Shown here: positions 6,611 through 11,164 of the stretch, piece after piece | Layout: the number at the start of each line of letters is the position of its first letter | How positions within the stretch are numbered: the stretch's first letter is position 1 | Source of the DNA: Candidatus Kaiserbacteria bacterium | GTDB taxonomy: Bacteria; Patescibacteriota; Minisyncoccia; Phycocordibacterales; UBA12088 | Reading direction: 5' to 3' | DNA: 11,164 bases | Assembly: GCA_007116405.1 (NCBI GenBank) | Contig: SKIN01000011.1 | Location: 1 to 11,164 of the forward strand | The notes under the pieces: generated by a model | Database searches by the model: none | What the model saw: only the letters and a program-made list of their open reading frames with translations | Told to the model about the DNA's origin: nothing | Position numbers and translations under genes: made by a program

Positions 6611-6653
6611 CACAAACAAACAACCTCTCGATATGAGAGGTTGTTTGTTTGTG
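6611..6653. terminator. 19-bp perfect hairpin shared by hsp20 and tRNA-Phe ends
   Basis: 6611-6629 pairs perfectly with 6635-6653 around the loop GATAT. The 3' arm on the plus strand is T-rich (TTGTTTGTTTGTG) and the hairpin begins two bases after the hsp20 stop. It can act as a two-way terminator for hsp20 and the converging tRNA-Phe, although no pure uridine run follows it. On the minus strand the stem begins inside the encoded CCA of tRNA-Phe. Confidence 0.7.
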
Positions 6654-6727
6654 GTGCTGGGGGCCGGGCTTGAACCGGCGACCCTTCGCTCTTCAGGCGA
6701 ATGCTCTACCAACTGAGCTACCCCAGC
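6652..6727 (-). tRNA. tRNA-Phe(GAA), CCA encoded
   Basis: Acceptor GCTGGGG/CCCCAGC, D arm GCTCAGTTGGTAGAGC, anticodon stem TTCGC/GCGAA with loop CTGAAGA (anticodon GAA) and T arm GCCGG-TTCAAGC-CCGGC. The discriminator A is at 6655 and CCA is encoded at 6654-6652, which is not the case for the Arg and Gly tRNAs in this window. It converges on hsp20. A strong extended -10 precedes it. Confidence 0.97.
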
Positions 6728-6737
6728 GATGCTCCGC

Positions 6738-6765
6738 ATTGTACCAAAATGGGAGGTTTATACAA
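6738..6765 (-). promoter_or_regulatory. promoter for tRNA-Phe
   Basis: On the minus strand TTGTAT, a 16-base spacer, then TGGTACAAT, an extended -10 with a 5/6 match to TATAAT. The -10 ends 10 bases before the tRNA 5' end, so the precursor leader would be very short. Confidence 0.65.
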
Positions 6766-6789
6766 CTCGTGCACGCATTGAGATCGACT

Positions 6790-7116
6790 CTACTCGTCCA
6801 CCTCCCGACTCCCGTCACTAGAACCACCTTCTTGTTGTGATGATTCTGTTTCGGAAATCTGGTTGACAAAATCGCCCACGCCTTTCACGCGCTCCAGCAT
6901 ACCCTGGTACGAACTTTGTATTTCAAAGATGTAGTCTGCGAACCAGAAACGGTACAGGAGAATAGGACCAATGATTAGCATCGCGATCAGCAACACCTTC
7001 CACCAGAATCCAATGAGGTGGGCCCGCCACAGCTTACGTACGAGCCGATTATTCTCCCTTGTCAGGCGTATATTTTCCTTTAGCAAGTCCTCGACGGACC
7101 GTTCATCGTATGCCAT
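6790..7116 (-). CDS. hypothetical coiled-coil/single-pass membrane protein, 108 aa
   Basis: The N-terminal 30 residues (MAYDERSVEDLLKENIRLTR...) form an amphipathic, probably coiled-coil helix. One strongly hydrophobic segment follows at about 37-56 (FWWKVLLIAMLIIGPILLYRFWF), then a second helix-like region and an acidic Ser/Glu-rich tail. The design of a cytoplasmic coiled coil, one membrane helix and a short tail resembles small proteins I associate with Parcubacteria-type genomes, but I know no function for them. The ATG lies 7 bases after TATACT, so a leaderless message is likely. It sits between tRNA-Arg and tRNA-Phe on the same strand and appears to have its own promoter. Confidence 0.8.
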   Translation of the reverse strand: MAYDERSVEDLLKENIRLTRENNRLVRKLWRAHLIGFWWKVLLIAMLIIGPILLYRFWFADYIFEIQSSYQGMLERVKGVGDFVNQISETESSQQEGGSSDGSREVDE

Positions 7117-7123
7117 ACGATAC

Positions 7124-7129
7124 AGTATA
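7124..7129 (-). promoter_or_regulatory. candidate -10 giving a leaderless mRNA for the 108-aa protein
   Basis: TATACT on the minus strand, a 5/6 match to the consensus, is followed by 7 bases and the ATG at 7116. That spacing puts the expected transcription start at the start codon itself. The -35 region is weak and no Shine-Dalgarno could fit. Confidence 0.5.
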
Positions 7130-7222
7130 CGTGACCGCGTTCGCCGAGAAAAGGTGATGCTGTGTACTGTAAGTGCAGCTCACTGCGCTCGCGCGACATC
7201 GCTCCGACCGGTTCTCATCCAC

Positions 7223-7244
7223 GCACCATGCGCAGGCACGGTGC
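7223..7244. repeat. imperfect hairpin in the gap after tRNA-Arg
   Basis: GCACCATGC and GCACGGTGC pair over 9 positions with one A-C mismatch, around the loop GCAG. It lies in the 164-base gap between the 108-residue gene and tRNA-Arg, downstream of tRNA-Arg on the minus strand. There is no following T run, so a processing or attenuation role is possible but unproven. The rest of the gap shows no gene. Confidence 0.4.
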
Positions 7245-7254
7245 TTGCCGATGT

Positions 7255-7282
7255 CACACGTTCTCACTTCGTTCGTCGTGTG
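7255..7282 (-). repeat. trailer inverted repeat overlapping the tRNA-Arg 3' end
   Basis: CACACG, starting at the last acceptor base and discriminator of tRNA-Arg (7282-7281) and continuing into the trailer, can pair with CGTGTG at 7260-7255 on the minus strand, with a 16-base loop. Forming it would compete with the acceptor end only at the last pair. The same arrangement, tRNA 3' end pairing with its own trailer, is seen at tRNA-Phe and tRNA-Gly. Confidence 0.45.
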
Positions 7283-7352
7283 CCCCCGGCAGGAATCGAA
7301 CCCACATCTCTCCCTTAGGACGGGATAGCTCTATCCATTGAGCTACGGGGGC
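7281..7352 (-). tRNA. tRNA-Arg(CCT), CCA not encoded
   Basis: Acceptor GCCCCCG/CGGGGGC, D arm GCTCAATGGATAGAGC, anticodon loop GTCCTAA (anticodon CCT, reading AGG), and T arm GTGGG-TTCGATT-CCTGC with two G-T pairs. The discriminator A is at 7281. The next bases are CAC, so CCA must be added after transcription. The top anticodon-stem pair is an A-G mismatch. Total length is 72 bases. Confidence 0.96.
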
Positions 7353-7363
7353 GGTACGGGCAC

Positions 7364-7393
7364 ACTGTACCATGCTATCGTAACACATCACAA
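7364..7393 (-). promoter_or_regulatory. promoter for tRNA-Arg
   Basis: On the minus strand TTGTGA (4/6 to TTGACA), an 18-base spacer, then TGGTACAGT, an extended -10. The -10 ends 11 bases before the tRNA 5' end. It differs from the tRNA-Phe -10 by one base. Confidence 0.65.
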
Positions 7394-7413
7394 GGATGCC
7401 GGCCTCTACGCAA

Positions 7414-7437
7414 GAAAGGGCGCATGGACGCCCTTTC
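7414..7437 (-). terminator. hairpin terminator after the glutaredoxin gene
   Basis: A perfect 9-bp inverted repeat, GAAAGGGCG-TCCATG-CGCCCTTTC on the minus strand, ends in TTTCTT, 20 bases after the glutaredoxin stop. The U-tract is short, so termination may be partial. A perfect 10-base palindrome CACCGCGGTG (7445-7454) lies between the stop and this hairpin. Confidence 0.6.
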
Positions 7438-7456
7438 CGGAACACACCGCGGTGCT

Positions 7457-7708
7457 CTAGTCGTTTAGACCCAAGAGTCCCGCTATCTTTGGTTTGTCGA
7501 AGCCGATGATCATGTCATCACCGATGAAAATGACGGGGACACCCATCTGCTGGCTGCGCTCCATCATTTCCTGACGCTTCTCGATATCCTCCGCCACGTT
7601 GTAGTCCTCGAACGCAACACCCTTTTCTGTGAAGTACTCCTTTGCCATGTGGCAGAAGTGACAGGTCGGGGTGCTGTAGATAACCACTTTCTTTGTTTCG
7701 TCAGTCAT
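7457..7708 (-). CDS. glutaredoxin-family thiol oxidoreductase (YruB/NrdH-like)
   Basis: An 83-residue single-domain thioredoxin-fold protein expected to reduce disulfides in the cytoplasm. The active-site CHFC is at residues 16-19 after the first strand (VVIYSTPT). The cis-proline motif GVPVIFIGD is at about 56-64, followed by GFDKPKIAGLLGL. The length and short loops match the small glutaredoxin-like YruB/NrdH group rather than classical glutathione-dependent glutaredoxin; the reductant here is unknown. The ATG at 7708 is preferred over an in-frame GTG two codons upstream. A TGGTATACT extended -10 lies 31 bases upstream, and no Shine-Dalgarno is visible. It is followed by tRNA-Arg on the same strand. 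Confidence 0.93.
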   Translation of the reverse strand: MTDETKKVVIYSTPTCHFCHMAKEYFTEKGVAFEDYNVAEDIEKRQEMMERSQQMGVPVIFIGDDMIIGFDKPKIAGLLGLND

Positions 7709-7739
7709 ATGCACTTGCTATTAGCTCGTATATTGTGGC

Positions 7740-7748
7740 AGTATACCA
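7740..7748 (-). promoter_or_regulatory. extended -10 for the glutaredoxin gene
   Basis: TGGTATACT on the minus strand is the best extended -10 in the window. The core is symmetric (GTATAC), so the plus strand reads TATACC and could also start tRNA-Gly, which begins 25 bases downstream. The -35 region is poor on both strands. Confidence 0.55.
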
Positions 7749-7772
7749 TGGTGACCTGAATGGTGCACCGAT

Positions 7773-7843
7773 GCGGGTATCGTTTAGTGGTAGGACGCGA
7801 CCTTCCCAAGGTTGAGACGGGAGTTCGATTCTCCCTACCCGCA
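7773..7843 (+). tRNA. tRNA-Gly(CCC), CCA not encoded
   Basis: Acceptor GCGGGTA/TACCCGC, D arm GTTTAGTGGTAGGAC, anticodon stem CGACC/GGTTG with loop TTCCCAA (anticodon CCC, reading GGG), and T arm GGGAG-TTCGATT-CTCCC. The discriminator A is at 7843 and CTAGG follows, so CCA is not encoded. Its last eight bases begin the tandem repeat downstream. Confidence 0.96.
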
Positions 7844-7995
7844 CTAGGAACGAGTGGAGAAGAAGGCCCCTGAAAGGGGTGTTCTTGTACCGAGTGACGA
7901 CGTGCGGGAAAGCTTGCTTCTTACCCGCACTAGGAACGAGTGGAGAAGAAGGCCCCTGAAAGGGGTATTCTTCTGCCGAGTGACGACGTGCGGGA
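7836..7995 (+). repeat. two tandem 86-base units starting with the tRNA-Gly 3' end (rtT-like layout)
   Basis: Unit 1 starts at 7836 inside tRNA-Gly and unit 2 at 7922; the period is 86. The first 74 bases of each match at all but three positions, then the units diverge. Each begins TACCCGCACTAGGAACGAG and is closed by CCCGCAC pairing with GTGCGGG (7838-7844 with 7902-7908; 7924-7930 with 7988-7994). An inner hairpin CCCCT-GAA-AGGGG is extended by AAGAA/TTCTT in unit 1 and AGAAGAA/TTCTTCT in unit 2. No U-tract follows. Unit 2 ends about 10 bases before the stop of the converging divIC-like gene, so the array also forms that gene's 3' untranslated region. The layout recalls the rtT repeats behind E. 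coli tyrT, which also start with a tRNA 3' segment; that resemblance is in arrangement, not sequence. Confidence 0.9.
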
Positions 7996-8004
7996 GGTCG
8001 GCCG

Positions 8005-8397
8005 TCACAGACCAAGTGCACTTTGTATCCACTCCCATATTCCCATGGCCCGCTCTTCTTCAACGTCGAACAACGGCTCCACGACCAGTGGCTCCTCCTC
8101 AACGAGAATGATGACCTCTTCCCCCTCCCGCCCCACTTGGTATCGTTGACGCAAAGCGGCCTCTATGTCGCGAGGATCCTCGAGACGGGCGATGTCACGT
8201 TCCAGTGTTGCTGTGCGGACCTCCAGTCTACTGAGGTCCGCTGTGAGTGCTATACGACGCTCGTGCGCCGAGCGCTCCACCTCGTAGGCATTGTGCGCGG
8301 CATATGCCATGAACCCTATGGGCAACAACATGAACAACAAGAACGGCTTTGAACGAAGCCATCGCTTGAGCCGTCTTTTTTCGTAGAATTCGAGCAT
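8005..8397 (-). CDS. septum formation initiator (FtsB/DivIC-like)
   Basis: A 130-residue bitopic protein of the DivIC/FtsB family, which joins FtsL and FtsQ/DivIB to activate septal peptidoglycan synthesis. It has a short basic cytoplasmic tail (MLEFYEKRRLKRWLRSK), a membrane segment at about 18-35, a coiled coil at about 38-73 rich in Leu/Arg/Glu, then the family-like DPRDIEAALRQRYQVGREGEEVIILVEE. An acidic C-terminal extension of about 30 residues ends WIQSALGL. The ATG at 8397 lies about 16 bases after a proposed transcription start shared with a divergent gene. The stop is TGA and the 3' end runs into the tRNA-Gly tandem repeats. FtsB and DivIC cannot be told apart here. Confidence 0.88.
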   Translation of the reverse strand: MLEFYEKRRLKRWLRSKPFLLFMLLPIGFMAYAAHNAYEVERSAHERRIALTADLSRLEVRTATLERDIARLEDPRDIEAALRQRYQVGREGEEVIILVEEEPLVVEPLFDVEEERAMGIWEWIQSALGL

Positions 8398-8417
8398 ATT
8401 GCACCAACGGTTGTGTA

Positions 8418-8428
8418 TGATACTATCA
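8418..8428. promoter_or_regulatory. symmetric extended -10 driving two divergent genes
   Basis: TGATACTATCA reads as an extended -10 in both directions: TGATACTAT on plus and TGATAGTAT on minus, overlapping almost completely. Expected starts are near 8433 (30-base leader to the ATG at 8464) and near 8413 (about 16 bases to the ATG at 8397). No clear -35 is present on either side. Confidence 0.55.
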
Positions 8429-8463
8429 TTCTACCCTTATCCGAGGTATTTACGCTACATATC

Positions 8464-8883
8464 ATGTTTCTATTCGACAAAAAGACACGCAACGTCATCA
8501 AGTACATTTGGGGATTCTTTGCCATCATCATCATTTTCAGTATGGTATTCGCATTCTCCGGATTTGGTGAGTTACCTAGCGCTCCCCCTGCAAACCAGGT
8601 GGGTACGATCGACCTATCTCCTGAAGACATCGCTGCGCTCCGCATGGGAGAAGAGGGGGTGGAGATGACGGAGGAGGAGTTTGCTGAGATGCAAGCACAG
8701 ATGCCTGGCGCCGGTGCATCACTGGGTAATCTTAGTCCTGAAGAAGTGGAGGAGCTGCGGCAACGACTCTTGGAACTCGACGAGTCTCATGAACTTCGAG
8801 GACTCCTTGACCAACTCCCTCCCGAGCCAGCACAAGATACTGCCCAGACAGGTTCCGAACAGCAGCTTGATCTCTCTCTGTAA
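8464..8883 (+). CDS. hypothetical acidic single-pass membrane protein, 139 aa
   Basis: I do not recognise a family. MFLFDKKTRNVIKYIW is a basic cytoplasmic tail, followed by a membrane helix at about 16-35 (GFFAIIIIFSMVFAFSGFG), so the rest should lie outside. The external part is very acidic, with repeated SPEE/TEEE helix starts (DLSPEDIAALRMGE, MTEEEFAEMQ, LSPEEVEELRQRLLELDE) and a Pro/Gln-rich tail. The N-terminus resembles the anchor of SurA/PpiD-type foldases, but no rotamase domain follows. It shares a symmetric promoter with the divIC-like gene, which hints at an envelope or division role. The ATG at 8464 is chosen because it opens into the anchor; an in-frame GTG at 8413 would overlap the promoter. 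The stop is 3 bases from the lepA stop. Confidence 0.8.
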   Translation: MFLFDKKTRNVIKYIWGFFAIIIIFSMVFAFSGFGELPSAPPANQVGTIDLSPEDIAALRMGEEGVEMTEEEFAEMQAQMPGAGASLGNLSPEEVEELRQRLLELDESHELRGLLDQLPPEPAQDTAQTGSEQQLDLSL

Positions 8884-8886
8884 TAC

Positions 8887-10683
8887 TTACGCATCCCCTC
8901 CCCCGCGCATCATGCGTAGAAACACTTCATGAGGGATGTTCACCTTGCCTCGGGAACGCATCTTCTTCTTCCCCTTCTTCTGCTTCTCGAGTAGTTTCAT
9001 CTTACGGGTGATATCACCACCATAGAGCTTTGCTGTCACGTCCTTGCGGTACGCCTGTAGTGTCTTTGATGAGATGATGCGCCCCAAGGCTGCGGCCTGT
9101 ATCTTCGCCACGAATTGCTGGCGTGGCATGACGCTATGCAAACGGTCCACGGTCTCCTCTGCTTCCTCATCGAGTCGACGGCGTGCTACGACTCGCGTGA
9201 ACGCAGGCACAGGCTCATCCGCCACCAGTACATCCATACGGCACACATCGGCATCGCGCATCTCTCCGAACTCATAGGAAACTGAGGCGTATCCTGAAGA
9301 TACGCTCTTGATGCGGTCAAAGAAATTGCGCATCAACTCACGAAGCGGCATTGCGATACGCACCTTGGTGCGACCATCGCCAAAGGTCTCAGTGGCGCGG
9401 TTTTCCGCCTCATGTTCGTACAAGAGCTGCATGATTGGCCCCACATATTCACTTGGAGCTATGAGGGTCACTTCCGCCCATGGCTCACGGACCGCGCGTA
9501 CTTTTCCGTGGTCGGGGAACTTGTGTGGTGAATAGATCGTTTCTTTCTGACCATTCACAAGCTCCACCTCATACGTGATACTCGGCAGCGTGATGACAAG
9601 CTCAAGGTCAAATTCACGAAACAGACGCTCGGTCACTATTTCAAGGTGCAACATGCCGAGGAAGCCGCAACGGAATCCCCTGCCCAACACTCCCGATGAT
9701 TCCTCTTCGAATGAGAGTGAGGAGTCAGACAGCTGCAGACGCAGGAGCGCCTGCTTGAGGAGCAGGAAATCATCCTGGCTCTCCGGGTAGATACTTGCCC
9801 ATACGACCGGTGCCGGCTTACGATATCCCGCTAAAGGCGCTGTGCTTCCTTGTGCCGGCATGACCGTATCACCCACGTTTGCCACCCCCGGCTCTTTGAT
9901 GCCGGTGACGATATACCCTATTTCCCCCTCGGAGAGACTCGGCGCGGGCGTCTCATCCGGAGTGAATACGCCAACCTCAAGCGCCTGAAAGTTCTTTCGC
10001 GATGCGGCGAACCGGAGATTGGTGCCTTTGGTTACCCGACCATCCACGGTGCGCACGTACACAATGACTCCACGGTGATTGCTGTAGGTAAAGTCGAATA
10101 CGAGTCCTCTGAACTCGTCTGTGACCGCCTCACTCTGCGGCGGTGGCACTCTTTCAACAATAGCATCAAGTAATTGTGGTACTCCCGCACCCGTCTTTCC
10201 GGATGTCTCCAGGATAGCTTCTATGTCGACGTTGAGGAGTTCGGCAAGCTCAAGCTTCACCTCGTCAACACGCGCAAGCGGTGCGTCGACCTTACTTAAG
10301 GCGGGTATGATGACCAACTCTTGCTCGCGTGCCATATCAAGTGTCGTGAGGGTCTGCGCCTGAACACCCTGAGTGGCATCAACAAGCAGCACTACGCCTT
10401 CTACGGCCTTTAGCGCGCGAGATACTTCGTATGAAAAATCGATATGTCCGGGTGTGTCGATAAGGTTGAATACATAGTGCACACCGTCTTTTACGTGCTC
10501 CATGCGGACCGGTTGCATCTTTATGGTAATGCCCCGCTCCCGTTCCAACTCCATCCTGTCCAATACCTGGTCCTTCATCTTGCGTGCCTCGATGGTATGC
10601 GTCACCTCGAGCATGCGATCAGCAAGCGTGGATTTGCCGTGGTCGATGTGTGCAATGATGGAAAAATTGCGTATGGTATTCAT
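8887..10683 (-). CDS. lepA: elongation factor 4 (LepA/EF4)
   Basis: A 598-residue translational GTPase that acts on the ribosome. G1 AHIDHGKST is at 11-19, the switch I region ERERGITIK at 47-55 and G3 DTPGH at 76-80. The G4 motif is SKVD (130-133) instead of NKxD, and the G5 position reads SGK (161-163) instead of SAK. The EF-G-like domains follow, with FRCGFLGMLHLEI and the EF4-specific C-terminal domain RKDVTAKLYGGDITRKMKLL...GKVNIPHEVFLRMM. That length and C-terminus distinguish it from EF-G and BipA. The ATG at 10683 has a possible Shine-Dalgarno (AGGGG, 8 bases upstream) and a -10-like TATAGT further up. It follows murJ by 53 bases and converges with the acidic membrane-protein gene, with no terminator between. 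Confidence 0.97.
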   Translation of the reverse strand: MNTIRNFSIIAHIDHGKSTLADRMLEVTHTIEARKMKDQVLDRMELERERGITIKMQPVRMEHVKDGVHYVFNLIDTPGHIDFSYEVSRALKAVEGVVLLVDATQGVQAQTLTTLDMAREQELVIIPALSKVDAPLARVDEVKLELAELLNVDIEAILETSGKTGAGVPQLLDAIVERVPPPQSEAVTDEFRGLVFDFTYSNHRGVIVYVRTVDGRVTKGTNLRFAASRKNFQALEVGVFTPDETPAPSLSEGEIGYIVTGIKEPGVANVGDTVMPAQGSTAPLAGYRKPAPVVWASIYPESQDDFLLLKQALLRLQLSDSSLSFEEESSGVLGRGFRCGFLGMLHLEIVTERLFREFDLELVITLPSITYEVELVNGQKETIYSPHKFPDHGKVRAVREPWAEVTLIAPSEYVGPIMQLLYEHEAENRATETFGDGRTKVRIAMPLRELMRNFFDRIKSVSSGYASVSYEFGEMRDADVCRMDVLVADEPVPAFTRVVARRRLDEEAEETVDRLHSVMPRQQFVAKIQAAALGRIISSKTLQAYRKDVTAKLYGGDITRKMKLLEKQKKGKKKMRSRGKVNIPHEVFLRMMRGGGDA

Positions 10684-10736
10684 ACTATTACCCCTGTATT
10701 AGGCTAGCATAGAGCACTATAACGCAATCACACGAT

Positions 10737-11164
10737 TTAGCTACTCCCGCCAACGTCACCCTGCACTCCTTCAACCGAAGGCTTCTTGAGTCGTCTGCGG
10801 AGGGTGCCCCAGGTGACCTCAAGGTCGTTACTGTCGAGGACAATGAGCGCGCTCACCCACGCAAGGATGCCGACAACACCCGCCCCCAGACCTTGCAGGA
10901 AAATGCCGTGGAAGGTCGCCAGATCGAGGAAGTCATCAAGTACGTTGAGTGCTCCGTACGCGGCAAGTCCGCCTACAAGGCCGGCAGTGACCGCCTGCCA
11001 CACGGTACGGGCGATGTCACGAAATACGTGGCCGTACGATAACTCGAAGTACGCAAGCAAGAGCAGTGCATTGAGGATGGAGCCGACAGAGTAGGCAAGA
11101 ACGATAAGGAGCACTTCGTTCCCGGCCACACCATCTACACGCATCAGGCGAGCGAGGAATTCGA
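10737..11164 (-). CDS. murJ: C-terminal part of probable lipid II flippase MurJ (cut by window edge)
   Basis: The minus-strand frame is open to the window edge; only the last 141 or so residues are present. The visible part has three hydrophobic segments (EVLLIVLAYSVGSILNALLLLAYFEL, AVTAGLVGGLAAYGAL, IFLQGLGAGVVGILAWVSALIVL) and a short basic, polar cytoplasmic tail. FLARLMRVDGVAGN followed by AYSVGSILNALLLL resembles the last helices of the MOP-superfamily MurJ/MviN flippase, which moves lipid II across the membrane for peptidoglycan synthesis. Identification from this fragment is moderate; another MOP-family flippase or polytopic protein is possible. It lies 53 bases upstream of lepA on the same strand, so the two may be co-transcribed. 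Confidence 0.65.
   Translation of the reverse strand, partial: EFLARLMRVDGVAGNEVLLIVLAYSVGSILNALLLLAYFELSYGHVFRDIARTVWQAVTAGLVGGLAAYGALNVLDDFLDLATFHGIFLQGLGAGVVGILAWVSALIVLDSNDLEVTWGTLRRRLKKPSVEGVQGDVGGSS

Noticed and set aside
6649..6840. Plus-strand open frame over tRNA-Phe
   Set aside because: Antisense translation of the tRNA (GLNRRPFALQANALPTELPQ type); overlaps a clear tRNA and its promoter.
7836..7995. The repeat pair as a CRISPR array
   Set aside because: Only two units, repeats of 74 bases with a 12-base remainder, starting inside a tRNA, and no cas genes.
7836..7995. The repeat pair as attL/attR of an integrated element
   Set aside because: The copies are directly adjacent with no cargo between them and no integrase in the window; a past excision cannot be excluded but has no positive support.
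7701..8102. Open frame of 133 codons on the minus strand over tRNA-Gly and its repeats
   Set aside because: It contains GRIELPSQPWEGRVLPLN-type sequence, the usual antisense translation of a tRNA, and repeats itself because of the tandem units. Not a gene.
1..11164. Use of UGA as glycine, as in Gracilibacteria and Absconditabacteria
   Set aside because: valS and the divIC-like gene end naturally at TGA at family-consistent positions, and no in-frame TGA is needed elsewhere.

Overview
The window looks like chromosomal DNA from a streamlined bacterium, most probably a member of the Candidate Phyla Radiation (Patescibacteria, Parcubacteria-like). This is an inference from protein style: a TsaD with a long internal insertion, a short ValRS without the usual C-terminal arm, a YruB-type glutaredoxin, a small DivIC/FtsB-like protein, small lineage-type membrane proteins, EF4 with altered G4/G5 motifs, few Shine-Dalgarno sites and many extended -10 promoters. 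TAA, TAG and TGA all end genes here, so UGA is not recoded to glycine. Nothing suggests a phage, transposon, CRISPR array or defence island. The protein genes are mainly housekeeping, and the unusual material is in the RNA and intergenic DNA.

Left part (1-2.8 kb): a tRNA-Val(GAC) cut by the window edge diverges from tsaD. tsaD converges through a bidirectional terminator on a two-gene minus-strand operon. That operon holds a membrane protein resembling a degenerate SipW-type signal peptidase and a 97-residue protein of unknown function. About 480 bases without a gene (2581-3064) separate it from valS and are rich in perfect inverted repeats on both sides of a possible operator palindrome.

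Middle (3.0-6.7 kb): valS, then a two-gene operon of a PrsW-type membrane protease and an Hsp20 small heat-shock protein 3 bases apart. It ends in a perfect 19-bp hairpin shared with the 3' end of the converging tRNA-Phe(GAA).

Right-middle (6.7-8.0 kb): a minus-strand series of glutaredoxin, tRNA-Arg(CCT), a 108-residue coiled-coil/membrane protein and tRNA-Phe. A plus-strand tRNA-Gly(CCC) is followed by two near-identical 86-base tandem units. Each unit begins with the last eight bases of the tRNA and is closed by an inverted repeat. This layout recalls the rtT repeats behind E. coli tyrT and is the most unusual element in the window.

Right part (8.0-11.2 kb): divIC-like and an acidic single-pass membrane protein diverge from one symmetric extended -10 element. 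The minus-strand pair murJ (C-terminal part only) and lepA, 53 bases apart, then converges on the acidic protein gene with only 3 bases between stop codons. Translation (ValRS, EF4, TsaD, four tRNAs), envelope and division (MurJ, DivIC) and protein quality control (PrsW, Hsp20, glutaredoxin) are the themes.
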